Origin: Azorhizobium oxalatiphilum
GTDB lineage: Bacteria; Pseudomonadota; Alphaproteobacteria; Rhizobiales; Xanthobacteraceae
NCBI RefSeq assembly: GCF_014635325.1
Contig: NZ_BMCT01000001.1
Coordinates: forward strand, 587,743 to 651,742
DNA: 64,000 nt
Direction of reading: 5' to 3'
Program-made: the position numbers and the translations under genes
The notes under the pieces: model-generated
What the model saw: the letters and a program-made list of their open reading frames with translations, nothing else
Databases searched by the model: none
What the model was told of the DNA's origin: nothing
Shown here: in pieces, positions 35,953 to 43,176 of the stretch
Numbering within the stretch: the first letter of the stretch is position 1
Layout of the letters: every line of letters starts with the position of its first letter

Positions 35953-37181
35953 AGGCCGGACACTGCCGCTTCTGCAACGCGCCGCTCAGCCTGTCTTTCG
36001 TGGATCTGGGCTCGACGCCGCTGGCCAATTCCTACGTGCCGCCGGAGCGCGCGAACGCGCCCGAGCCGAGCTTCCCGCTGCGCGCCTTCGTGTGCGGAGA
36101 CTGCCGGCTGGTGCAGGCGGATGCCTTCGTGCCGCCGGAGGAGATCTTCGGCCATTACGCTTATTTCTCCTCCTTCAGCGACAGCTGGGTGGCCCATGCC
36201 AAGCGTTTTGCTCACATGGCCATGGAGCGCTTCGGCATCGGTCCGAAATCGCTGGTGGTGGAGGTGGCGAGCAATGATGGCTATCTGCTGCGCCATTTCG
36301 TCGAGGCGGGCGTGCCCGTGCTTGGCATCGAGCCGGCCGCCAATGTGGCGGAAGCGGCCCGCGCCATCGGCGTGCGCACGGAAGCGCGTTTCTTCGGCGC
36401 GGAGACAGGCGCCGACATAACGACCCGCGAGGGCGGCGCGGACCTCGTGGTGGCCAACAACGTGCTGGCCCACGTGCCGGACATCAATGATTTCGTGGAA
36501 GGCTTCGCCCGCGTGCTGAAGCCGGAGGGCGTCGTCTCAATCGAGTTTCCGCATCTGCTGCGGCTCATCGAGCAGGTGCAGTTCGACACCGTCTATCACG
36601 AGCATTTCTACTACCTCTCTTTGCTGGCGGTAGAGAAGGTGATGGCCGCCCACGGCCTGCGTGTGTTCGACGTGGAGGAATGGCCCACCCATGGCGGCAG
36701 CTTGCGTGTGTTCGCCTGCCTGAAGGCGGCCGCCCACAAGGAGCAGCCCGGCGTCGCCAAGGTGCGGGCCGACGAGGCGGAGGCGGGGCTCGACGCGGAT
36801 GCCATCTATGCGGATTTCCAGCGCCGCGTGACGCCCATCCGCGATGGCCTGCTGGCCTTCCTTCGCAACGCCAAGGCCGAGGGCAAGTCGGTGGCCGCTT
36901 ATGGCGCTGCGGCCAAGGGCAATACGCTGCTGAATTTCTGCGGCGTCGGCACCGATCTCATCGACTATGTGGTGGACCGTAATCCCCACAAGCAGGGCCA
37001 CTTGCTGCCGGGCAGCCACCTGCCGGTGCATGCCCCCGAGAAGCTCGGCGAGACCAAGCCGGATTACGTGCTGATCCTGCCCTGGAACATCAAGGACGAG
37101 GTGGTGGCCTCCAACGCCGCGGTGCGCGGGTGGGGCGGGCAGTTCGTGATCGCCGTGCCGGAACTGACGGTGTTGCAATGA
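35949..37181 (+). CDS. Zn-ribbon SAM-dependent sugar C-methyltransferase (TylCIII-like)
   Basis: 410 residues from GTG 35949, overlapping the rfbG stop (GTGA). An N-terminal zinc site, CRFC (residues 6-9) and CGDC (about 49-52), matches the Methyltransf_13 domain. A class I SAM fold follows (VVEVASNDGYLLRHF) with HEHFYYLSL, which carries the catalytic His-Glu-His/Tyr region. The C-terminal Methyltransf_14 part is AAYGAAAKGNTLLNFCG. Members such as TylCIII methylate C3 of 4-keto-6-deoxyhexoses. Here the substrate is probably CDP-4-keto-6-deoxyglucose from RfbG, giving a branched sugar. Position and nucleotide specificity are inferred. Confidence 0.9.
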   Translation: MKAGHCRFCNAPLSLSFVDLGSTPLANSYVPPERANAPEPSFPLRAFVCGDCRLVQADAFVPPEEIFGHYAYFSSFSDSWVAHAKRFAHMAMERFGIGPKSLVVEVASNDGYLLRHFVEAGVPVLGIEPAANVAEAARAIGVRTEARFFGAETGADITTREGGADLVVANNVLAHVPDINDFVEGFARVLKPEGVVSIEFPHLLRLIEQVQFDTVYHEHFYYLSLLAVEKVMAAHGLRVFDVEEWPTHGGSLRVFACLKAAAHKEQPGVAKVRADEAEAGLDADAIYADFQRRVTPIRDGLLAFLRNAKAEGKSVAAYGAAAKGNTLLNFCGVGTDLIDYVVDRNPHKQGHLLPGSHLPVHAPEKLGETKPDYVLILPWNIKDEVVASNAAVRGWGGQFVIAVPELTVLQ

Positions 37182-37708
37182 AGATCAGCCCGACGCGGAT
37201 CGCCGGCGTGATGGAGGTGGAGATCAGCCCGGTGGCTGACGAGCGCGGCCTGTTCGCGCGCACCTTCTGCGCCGAGACCTTCGCGGGCCATGGCATGGCG
37301 GATCGCTTTCCGCATCAGAACACGTCCTTCAATCCCCGCCGCGGCACGCTGCGCGGCCTGCATCTGCAAGCCGAGCCCAGCCCCGAGGCCAAGCTGGTGC
37401 GCGCAACGCGCGGGCGCGTGTTCGACGTGGCGGTGGACCTGCGGCCCGGATCCGCCACCTATCGCGCCTGGACGGCCTTCGAACTCGACGCCGACCGGCG
37501 CAATGCCATCTACATTCCGGCGGGCTGTGCCCACGGCTTCCTGACCCTCGATGACGACAGCGAGGTCTTCTACCTCATGTCGGAAACCTATGTGCCTGCG
37601 TTGGCCCGCACCTATCGCTGGAATGATCCGGCGTTCAGCGTGGCCTGGCCTTTCGAGCCGGTCATCATTTCGGCGCGCGACGCCGCTGCAGAGGATTTTT
37701 CGTCATGA
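37178..37708 (+). CDS. dTDP-4-dehydrorhamnose 3,5-epimerase family protein (RfbC/RmlC-like)
   Basis: 176 residues from ATG 37178, overlapping the preceding stop (ATGA). The cupin-type RmlC signature is LRGLHLQ (catalytic His), RVFDVAVDLRPGS and YIPAGCAHGFLTL, with a Tyr in MSETYVP. RmlC acts on dTDP-4-keto-6-deoxyglucose, but in this operon the likely substrate is the CDP-linked C-methylated ketosugar, so the protein may be a 3- or 5-epimerase of that intermediate. No 4-ketoreductase (RmlD-type) gene is in the operon; final reduction must be done elsewhere. Confidence 0.9.
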   Translation: MKISPTRIAGVMEVEISPVADERGLFARTFCAETFAGHGMADRFPHQNTSFNPRRGTLRGLHLQAEPSPEAKLVRATRGRVFDVAVDLRPGSATYRAWTAFELDADRRNAIYIPAGCAHGFLTLDDDSEVFYLMSETYVPALARTYRWNDPAFSVAWPFEPVIISARDAAAEDFSS

Positions 37709-39015
37709 ACGCCCCCCTCGAGCCCGTAGTGCTGGACGCCGATGCTGCGGCCGTCAGCCCCGTGGCGCCCGCTGAGATCGTGCTCAGCATTTGCATCCCG
37801 ACCTACAATCGCGCGCACTTCCTGGAGCATCTGTTCCCGCACCTGCGCGAAGCCTGCGCCACCTTCGACTTCACCTGGGAGATCGTGGTGTCCGACAACT
37901 GCTCGCCGGACAATACGGCGGAAGTGGTGGAGCGCTTCCGCGCCGAGGGCATGCCGATCCATTACTACCGGCAGAACGAGAACAAACCAGCCTCCAACAT
38001 CCTCTCCGTCTATCATCGGGCGCGCGGCAAGTACGTGGTCTATGTGGCGGATGACGATCTGATCATCCCCGAAGCGCTGGCCGACAATGTCCGCTTCATG
38101 ATGGCCAATCCGGAACTGCGCGCCTGCTACACGCCGTGGGAAGTCTGGGACGACCTCAACAAGGTGTCCGGCGGCATGTTCTATCAGCAGTCCGAGAAGG
38201 AAATGATCTTCGCTCCGGGACAGGAGCTGGATCTGTTCGGTGCGCTGGTAAAGGATCACATCTTCCCTGAAATCGTGATCTATCGCGCGGATGCCGCCCG
38301 CAGCATCGTGACGGCCCCTCGCTTCTGCTACTGGGCCTTCTCCTATCTGACCGGCGTGATCGCCGACGGGCCTGTGGCGTTGCGCGACGTGCCATTCTAT
38401 CGCTCGGTCACATTGACCCCCATCGTGAGCAATCGCGGTCAGGCCGGTATCGACGGCGCCATGAGCGACTGGGACAGCTATCGCGGCGGTCTCGAATACA
38501 TGATCTTCGGCTTCCTGCGCCGGAATAAGCTCGTGCCGGGCGCGGACTTCCGCACCATGGTGCGGGATCTGGCCGATCATTTCGTGTCCATCCGCCTCAA
38601 GGTGGCGCTGCGCCTCTGGCTTGCCCGCAAGGATTACAGCCGGGCTTACGAGATCGTCGTTCGCTTGCAGCACCTCGATCCGTCGGCTTTCGCCGATCTG
38701 CAGATCCCTGAAAATCTGGCGTTGCTGGTGATGGCGCAGACAGTGGCGCGCCTCGCCAACGGCGTTGCGGAAGTGGAGCGCGTCGTCGTGGCCGGCGTCG
38801 AGGACGGACAGGCATTGGGTGGCCTGTTCCGCGATGCCGGGCTGGAGCGACGCATCCTCGTGGTGCCGCCGCCGAAGGCGCCGACCGAGAAGAACCTGCG
38901 CACCTCGCTCGTCTTCATCGCCGACGAAAGTCTGCGCCAGCAATTTGTGGAGCAGGGTTACGAGCCCAACCTCATCATGAGCGAGCGCGAGTTCGGGGCG
39001 AGCGTCCTGCTCTGA
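37705..39015 (+). CDS. Family 2 glycosyltransferase
   Basis: 436 residues, overlapping the epimerase stop (ATGA). GT-A fold: ICIPTYNRAHFLEHLF at the N-terminus, VVSDNCSPDNTAE for the nucleotide site and VADDDLIIPE with the DXD-type metal site near residue 115. About 100 C-terminal residues after the GT domain form a separate alpha/beta segment (VVVAGVEDGQALGGLF, LVFIADESLRQ) that I do not recognise. No TM segments, so it is cytosolic or peripheral. Probably transfers the CDP-linked sugar made by the preceding genes to a lipid-linked glycan. Confidence 0.9.
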   Translation: MNAPLEPVVLDADAAAVSPVAPAEIVLSICIPTYNRAHFLEHLFPHLREACATFDFTWEIVVSDNCSPDNTAEVVERFRAEGMPIHYYRQNENKPASNILSVYHRARGKYVVYVADDDLIIPEALADNVRFMMANPELRACYTPWEVWDDLNKVSGGMFYQQSEKEMIFAPGQELDLFGALVKDHIFPEIVIYRADAARSIVTAPRFCYWAFSYLTGVIADGPVALRDVPFYRSVTLTPIVSNRGQAGIDGAMSDWDSYRGGLEYMIFGFLRRNKLVPGADFRTMVRDLADHFVSIRLKVALRLWLARKDYSRAYEIVVRLQHLDPSAFADLQIPENLALLVMAQTVARLANGVAEVERVVVAGVEDGQALGGLFRDAGLERRILVVPPPKAPTEKNLRTSLVFIADESLRQQFVEQGYEPNLIMSEREFGASVLL

Positions 39016-39038
39016 CGAGGACCGACGGGAAAGATCGG

Positions 39039-39071
39039 GGGCGGGTGGCGGACACGCTGCCCGCCCTTTTT
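39039..39071 (+). terminator. Rho-independent terminator of the rfb operon
   Basis: 11-bp stem, 39039-39049 (GGGCGGGTGGC) with 39056-39066 (GCTGCCCGCCC), two G-U pairs and a 6-base loop, followed immediately by TTTTT (39067-39071). It lies 23 bases after the GT2 stop and reads in the operon direction. Confidence 0.85.
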
Positions 39072-39104
39072 GTTCCTGGCTGGTGCAGCAAGCCGTGCAT
39101 AGAA

Positions 39105-39135
39105 AAAGGCCGGTGCCACATTGGCACCGGCCTTT
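39105..39135. terminator. Bidirectional terminator between convergent operons
   Basis: Perfect 14-bp arms, 39105-39118 (AAAGGCCGGTGCCA) and 39122-39135 (TGGCACCGGCCTTT), with a 3-base loop. A-run before and T-run after make it a good terminator on both strands. It stands 23 bases beyond the stop of the minus-strand methyltransferase gene (39159). Confidence 0.88.
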
Positions 39136-39158
39136 CCGTTTCGGATATCCATACAGCC

Positions 39159-40307
39159 TCAGGCGTCGAGCCAGACCAGATCCAGCCCTTCGCGCTGGAG
39201 CACCGGCACCTGCGCAACGATGGCACGGGCCTTGTTCGGGTTGAGGCCGATGAAAGCCACCTCCACCGCGTCCGGCATGTCGGCCGGCTTCACGACGGGG
39301 CGGTCGAACATGAGCGAGCCCGCGAGGTTCGGATTCTGGTCGAGGAAGGCGGCGACGGAGACCCGCTCGCCCAGCCGGCTGGCGATCCACGCGCCGTAGA
39401 AACCGGCACCGTAGACCGCGGCCCGCCGTCCGGTGTGATGGTGGGCGGCGGCATCCATCCGCTGTACCGCGCCGGTCCAGAAGTGGCAGGCTTCCGTTGC
39501 GCGCGCGGCGGTTTCCTTGACATCGTCGGCGGCGACCGTCGCATCGCTGGTCTTGCGCGCGGTGGCGAAGAAGGCGCCGGGGAAGGAGGCCGCATCGCAA
39601 GTCTCCAGCACGAGGCCCGCTTCCGCGAAGGCGCGCGCAAGAGAAGGTGCGGTGAAGTGATTGAGATGATCAGCCACGATCATGTCGCCGGGATTGGCGA
39701 TAGCGTCGGGTACCGAGATCAGCACACGACCGCCGGTCTTCAACAGGCCATGGATCGTCTTCAGGAACGGCACCGGATCGGCCACGTGCTCCAGCACGAA
39801 GTGGCTCATCACCGCATCGAACGCCCCGGCCCAGTCGGCCGGCACGTCATAGGTGGCCTGTGCGGCCGCCGGCACCCATCCGTCCCAGGCGGCGACATAG
39901 TCGGCGGAGACGTCGAACACGGCAGGCTTCAGGTCCGGGCGCTTTGCCATCATATGGCGCAGCGTGGTGGCCTTGGCCGCGCCATAGTCGAGCAGACGCG
40001 CGCCTTCCGGCAGGTCCAGCAGACGGAGCGCGATGCCAGCCTGATGCTGGGTGCGGTAGATGGGCGTGCCGTCGGCCGCGACAGCGAACAACTGGTCGTG
40101 GTCGTCCGAGGCCAGCGAGATGCGATAGCCGGTATCGTAGAAGGCCTTGATATCAGGCAGATCAGGGCTCTGCACATGGCTGCAGCCCTCGCAGACGAAA
40201 ACTTCGGTGGGCACGGGCATCAGCGTCATGATCGAGGTCATGGCCGGCGCCTGTGCCGCATAGGCCGGCGCGCCAAGCGGCGCGCCGCAGACACGGCAGG
40301 CGATCAT
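39159..40307 (-). CDS. Zn-ribbon SAM-dependent methyltransferase, second copy of the sugar C-methyltransferase architecture
   Basis: 382 residues. N-terminal zinc site CRVC (4-7) and CEGC (39-42), class I SAM domain (LLDYGAAKATTLRHM, SHFVLEHVADP) and a C-terminal Rossmann-like part (AAVYGAGFYGAWIAS, VAAFLDQNPNLAG). Same domain order as the plus-strand enzyme at 35949, but strongly diverged and without its HEHF motif. The role is probably methylation or related chemistry on a nucleotide sugar; the real reaction is unknown. Last gene of the six-gene minus-strand cassette; its start overlaps the PhyH stop (ATGA, 40304-40307). Confidence 0.8.
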   Translation of the reverse strand: MIACRVCGAPLGAPAYAAQAPAMTSIMTLMPVPTEVFVCEGCSHVQSPDLPDIKAFYDTGYRISLASDDHDQLFAVAADGTPIYRTQHQAGIALRLLDLPEGARLLDYGAAKATTLRHMMAKRPDLKPAVFDVSADYVAAWDGWVPAAAQATYDVPADWAGAFDAVMSHFVLEHVADPVPFLKTIHGLLKTGGRVLISVPDAIANPGDMIVADHLNHFTAPSLARAFAEAGLVLETCDAASFPGAFFATARKTSDATVAADDVKETAARATEACHFWTGAVQRMDAAAHHHTGRRAAVYGAGFYGAWIASRLGERVSVAAFLDQNPNLAGSLMFDRPVVKPADMPDAVEVAFIGLNPNKARAIVAQVPVLQREGLDLVWLDA

Positions 40308-41161
40308 GCCGCCTCTCCGCGCTTGGCCACCAGCTCCGGCAGGATGTCGGCGAACTTGGTGCCGGCGGCGAACGAGCCACGCCAGCCGATGCGGGTGCCC
40401 ACCTCGTCGGCGAAGTTGAAGTAGCGGAACTGGATGGTCCAGCGCGGGGTCTTCGACTTGTTGTGGCCGCCCTGATGCAGGGTCAGGAAGTCCATGAGCA
40501 CCAGATCGCCGGGGGTGGTGAGCGGGGCCACGATCTTGTACTTGGCGAGACGCTCCTGCTCGCGGTCGAGGTGGAGCGCATAGGCTCCCGAGGCGCCGAC
40601 GCCCTTGTCGTCCTCATAGACCGGCACCACGCCCTCCGCATGGGAGCCCTCGGCGATCTCCACCGGGCCCATGTCCGCGGTCAGCGGCAGCAGCGGGGTC
40701 CAGAAGACGATGCCGTCGAGGCTGCGCAGCTGGGAGGGGAATTCCTGATGCCAGTGGGCGCGGAACTTCTCCTCGCCCGGATTGTCGATACGCATGCCAT
40801 AGCCGCCGGCGGCGATGCCGGGCACGCTGTTCTCGCGCAGGGCGCGGAACACGTCGTCGTTGCGCAGGCAGGTCACGAGACGCATGAAGGCCGGGATCTG
40901 CTTCACGGCATCATAGACCTCGCCGCCCCAGGCACGGTTCTTGGCGATGAGCGCGGGGTAGGCGAGGGTCATGGCCTCGTGCGGCGTGCCGGTGGGCGCG
41001 GCCACGTCATACTTGCGGCAGATCTGCTCCATGATGACGCGGATGCCCTCATGGATGGGAGCGACCTCCGTCTTGGGATCATAGAACTGGTGCAGAACGG
41101 TGTAGCCCTGCTGCGCGAACTGGGCGCGCTGCTCGGCGGGGACGATGGACGTGTCAGTCAT
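40304..41161 (-). CDS. Phytanoyl-CoA dioxygenase (PhyH) family oxygenase
   Basis: 285 residues with the double-stranded beta-helix of Fe(II)/2-oxoglutarate oxygenases. The metal triad is read as His138-x-Glu140 (HWHQEFPSQ) and a distal His229 or His233 (TLHQGGHN), with Arg240 (PRWTIQFRYF) for 2-oxoglutarate. HxE instead of the usual HxD is notable. ADMGPVEIAEGSH is the typical PhyH region between the metal ligands. In polysaccharide loci such enzymes hydroxylate or otherwise oxidise sugars or their acyl groups. It overlaps the WbqC stop by 8 bases. The substrate is unknown. Confidence 0.85.
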   Translation of the reverse strand: MTDTSIVPAEQRAQFAQQGYTVLHQFYDPKTEVAPIHEGIRVIMEQICRKYDVAAPTGTPHEAMTLAYPALIAKNRAWGGEVYDAVKQIPAFMRLVTCLRNDDVFRALRENSVPGIAAGGYGMRIDNPGEEKFRAHWHQEFPSQLRSLDGIVFWTPLLPLTADMGPVEIAEGSHAEGVVPVYEDDKGVGASGAYALHLDREQERLAKYKIVAPLTTPGDLVLMDFLTLHQGGHNKSKTPRWTIQFRYFNFADEVGTRIGWRGSFAAGTKFADILPELVAKRGEAA

Positions 41162-41882
41162 GGGTTTCCCTCCGCTGTTCCAGAAACGGTCGCCACGGAA
41201 TGGTGGCGGGCTTCAGATAGGTGCGGGCCTCCGGCCCGGTGTGTGCGATGAGATCGAGGATGGTGACATAGGGGGTGAAGGCACCCTTGCCCTGTGACCA
41301 TGGTGTAAGGCTGTACGCCATGTACTCCACGCCCACCCCCGCAGCCTCGAAGGCGACATGATCGAGATAACGGGCGGCGCCATGCCCGGTGAGATAGCGC
41401 GTGCCATCCTGACTGCGCACGAGGTCGAGCACGCGCTGCCACGAGACACCTGCCACATCCATATGCGTGGTGCGGGCAATCCTGCGGTCAGAGCCGATGC
41501 CCAGATAACGCGCCGGCTCCTCGATGCTGGCAATCAGCAGCTCGCACAGTCCCTCATGGGCATAGACCGCATCGAACACGCCGAGGGCGTCGTCGCGATG
41601 GGGGGCGTCGGCGAGCGACTGGGCGAGCAGCGCGCGATGCGCCGCCTTCCAGTCGCCGTCGGTGGACTGCAGTTCGGCGATGGGCTGGAAGCTGCCCTTG
41701 CCGGCGAGCGGGATGGTCATCCAGCGCCGATCGTCGCCATACTTCACCTGAATGCGGTTGGTGAAGCTGCCTTTCGAGAACTGGGCGTCGTCCAGATAGA
41801 GATAGGCATCCGCCAGCATCAGCTGTTCGAAGAACCCCGGCCAGGGGAACAGCATGGGCTGGGTGATGACAACCGTGGTCAT
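41154..41882 (-). CDS. WbqC family protein
   Basis: 242 residues. The N-terminus carries the WbqC signature: VVITQPMLFPWPGFFEQLML, ADAYLYLDDAQFSKGSFTNR and WMTIPL. The family occurs in O-antigen clusters and is thought to add or activate a small group (glycine has been suggested) on 4-amino-4,6-dideoxy sugars; the mechanism is not established. Here it sits with a DegT aminotransferase and a GNAT, consistent with acylation of an amino sugar. It overlaps the GNAT stop by ATGA (41879-41882). Confidence 0.87.
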   Translation of the reverse strand: MTTVVITQPMLFPWPGFFEQLMLADAYLYLDDAQFSKGSFTNRIQVKYGDDRRWMTIPLAGKGSFQPIAELQSTDGDWKAAHRALLAQSLADAPHRDDALGVFDAVYAHEGLCELLIASIEEPARYLGIGSDRRIARTTHMDVAGVSWQRVLDLVRSQDGTRYLTGHGAARYLDHVAFEAAGVGVEYMAYSLTPWSQGKGAFTPYVTILDLIAHTGPEARTYLKPATIPWRPFLEQRRETHD

Positions 41883-42433
41883 GATCCGTCGCCATTGAGG
41901 TGCCGCTGTAGCAGCACCACGTCATAGGTCGCGTCCACGTCGCGGAAATGCTGGTCGATGAGGCCCACGGGCCGGAAGCCGACCGCATAATTCATCTTCA
42001 GCGCCGCTTCATTGTCGGCCCGGATCTCGGACAGCATCTTGGTCAGGCCAAGCTCCCGGCCCGCATAGTCCACCAGCAGCCAAAGCGAGGCCCGGCCGAA
42101 GCCCCGGCCGCGTGCGGAGCGAGCCAGCGCGATGCCGCCATATCCCACGCGATTGCGGCGATGGACCTGGCTCACCTGCGCGTAGCCCACGGCCGCATCG
42201 GTGGCCGCATCGGCGATGACCCGGAAGCCGCCTCCGGCCTCCGCGCAGCGGCGCTCGATCCAGCCGCGCACGGCGGCATCGTCCGTAGCCTCCGGCACGG
42301 TGAGCAGCAGGGATTGCATCTCCCGGTCACGGCGCATCTCGGCGAGGGTGGCGAAGTCTTCGCCGCGCACCTCGCGTAGGATCACGCGCCCGTCGTGCCC
42401 GGTCTTGTCCGCGATGATCACGCCTTGATGCAT
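41879..42433 (-). CDS. GNAT family N-acetyltransferase (sugar cassette)
   Basis: 184 residues. GNAT fold: VILREVRGEDFATLAEMRRD at the N-terminus, GYAQVSQVHRRNRVGYGGIAL in the beta4/5 region and the acetyl-CoA pyrophosphate loop RSARGRGFGRASLWLLVDYA, then ENEAALKMNYAVGFRPVG-like helix and strand (here ADNEAALKMNYAVGF). Resembles amino-sugar N-acetyltransferases such as WecD/PseH more than ribosomal RimI. It probably acylates the amino group placed by the DegT enzyme. The start overlaps the preceding gene by 16 bases. Confidence 0.85.
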   Translation of the reverse strand: MHQGVIIADKTGHDGRVILREVRGEDFATLAEMRRDREMQSLLLTVPEATDDAAVRGWIERRCAEAGGGFRVIADAATDAAVGYAQVSQVHRRNRVGYGGIALARSARGRGFGRASLWLLVDYAGRELGLTKMLSEIRADNEAALKMNYAVGFRPVGLIDQHFRDVDATYDVVLLQRHLNGDGS

Positions 42434-43176
42434 CGCGTGTACCCACCGGGGGAGCTGGACATGACCAGCTTGCCATTGATCACCGGATCGACTTCGAAAC
42501 GGTCCGTCTCGCCGAGATAGGTCTTCAGCGCCGTCAGCGGTTCGTCGCCGGGATGCCAGATCTTGGAGCGCTTGGTGGGGGTCTGGGAGGCATCGATGCG
42601 GCCGAGCAGCGTGTCGGCCACCACCAGATACTGGCCTTGCGTCACCAGCGGACCATAGTGGCGCAGTTCGTCCAGCACATGGTCGCGGCTATGGTCGCTG
42701 TCGAGCACCACCATCACGGAGGCGCCCGCCGGAATGCTCGCACGCACCTTGGCCATGGTCTCGGCCGAGGTGGAGGGGCCCTCGATCAGCTCGATGCGAG
42801 ATGCCATGGGGTGCTTCTCGATGGAGTCACGGTTGTGCGCGCGGATGTCGATGTCCACGCCCACCACCTTGCCCTTGCCGATGAGCTGCAGCATGGCGGC
42901 CATGAAGATCATGGAGCCGCCACGGGCCACGCCGGTCTCGATGATGACGTCCGGCTTGGTGGCCCAGATCACTTCCTGCGTCGCCATCACGTCGGCGGGC
43001 ATCTGGATGATCGGCACGCCCATGAAGCTCCAGAGGTAGGAGTAATCATAGGTATCCAGCTCGTAGAGCGCGGACGTGACCTTCTTGAAGGTCGCCTCGT
43101 CCTGCCCGAGCGCCAGGCACATGTCGCGCTTGTGCGCCTCGAACTCGATCCGATCGTCTTTGATCATCTGGGTCAT
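42418..43176 (-). CDS. Cephalosporin hydroxylase (CmcI)-like SAM-dependent enzyme
   Basis: 252 residues from ATG 43176, overlapping the aminotransferase stop (ATGA). CmcI/rhamnosyl-O-methyltransferase family features: VIIETGVARGGSMIFMAAML (SAM-binding Gly motif), VVGVDIDIRAHNRD (acidic loop) and MVVLDSDHSRDHVLDEL (metal-binding Asp-His-Asp). Despite the family name, characterised relatives in glycan loci are sugar O-methyltransferases using Mg2+. The frame is open further upstream inside the aminotransferase gene, but that part has no family character. Likely an O-methyltransferase of the sugar made here. Confidence 0.85.
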   Translation of the reverse strand: MTQMIKDDRIEFEAHKRDMCLALGQDEATFKKVTSALYELDTYDYSYLWSFMGVPIIQMPADVMATQEVIWATKPDVIIETGVARGGSMIFMAAMLQLIGKGKVVGVDIDIRAHNRDSIEKHPMASRIELIEGPSTSAETMAKVRASIPAGASVMVVLDSDHSRDHVLDELRHYGPLVTQGQYLVVADTLLGRIDASQTPTKRSKIWHPGDEPLTALKTYLGETDRFEVDPVINGKLVMSSSPGGYTRCIKA

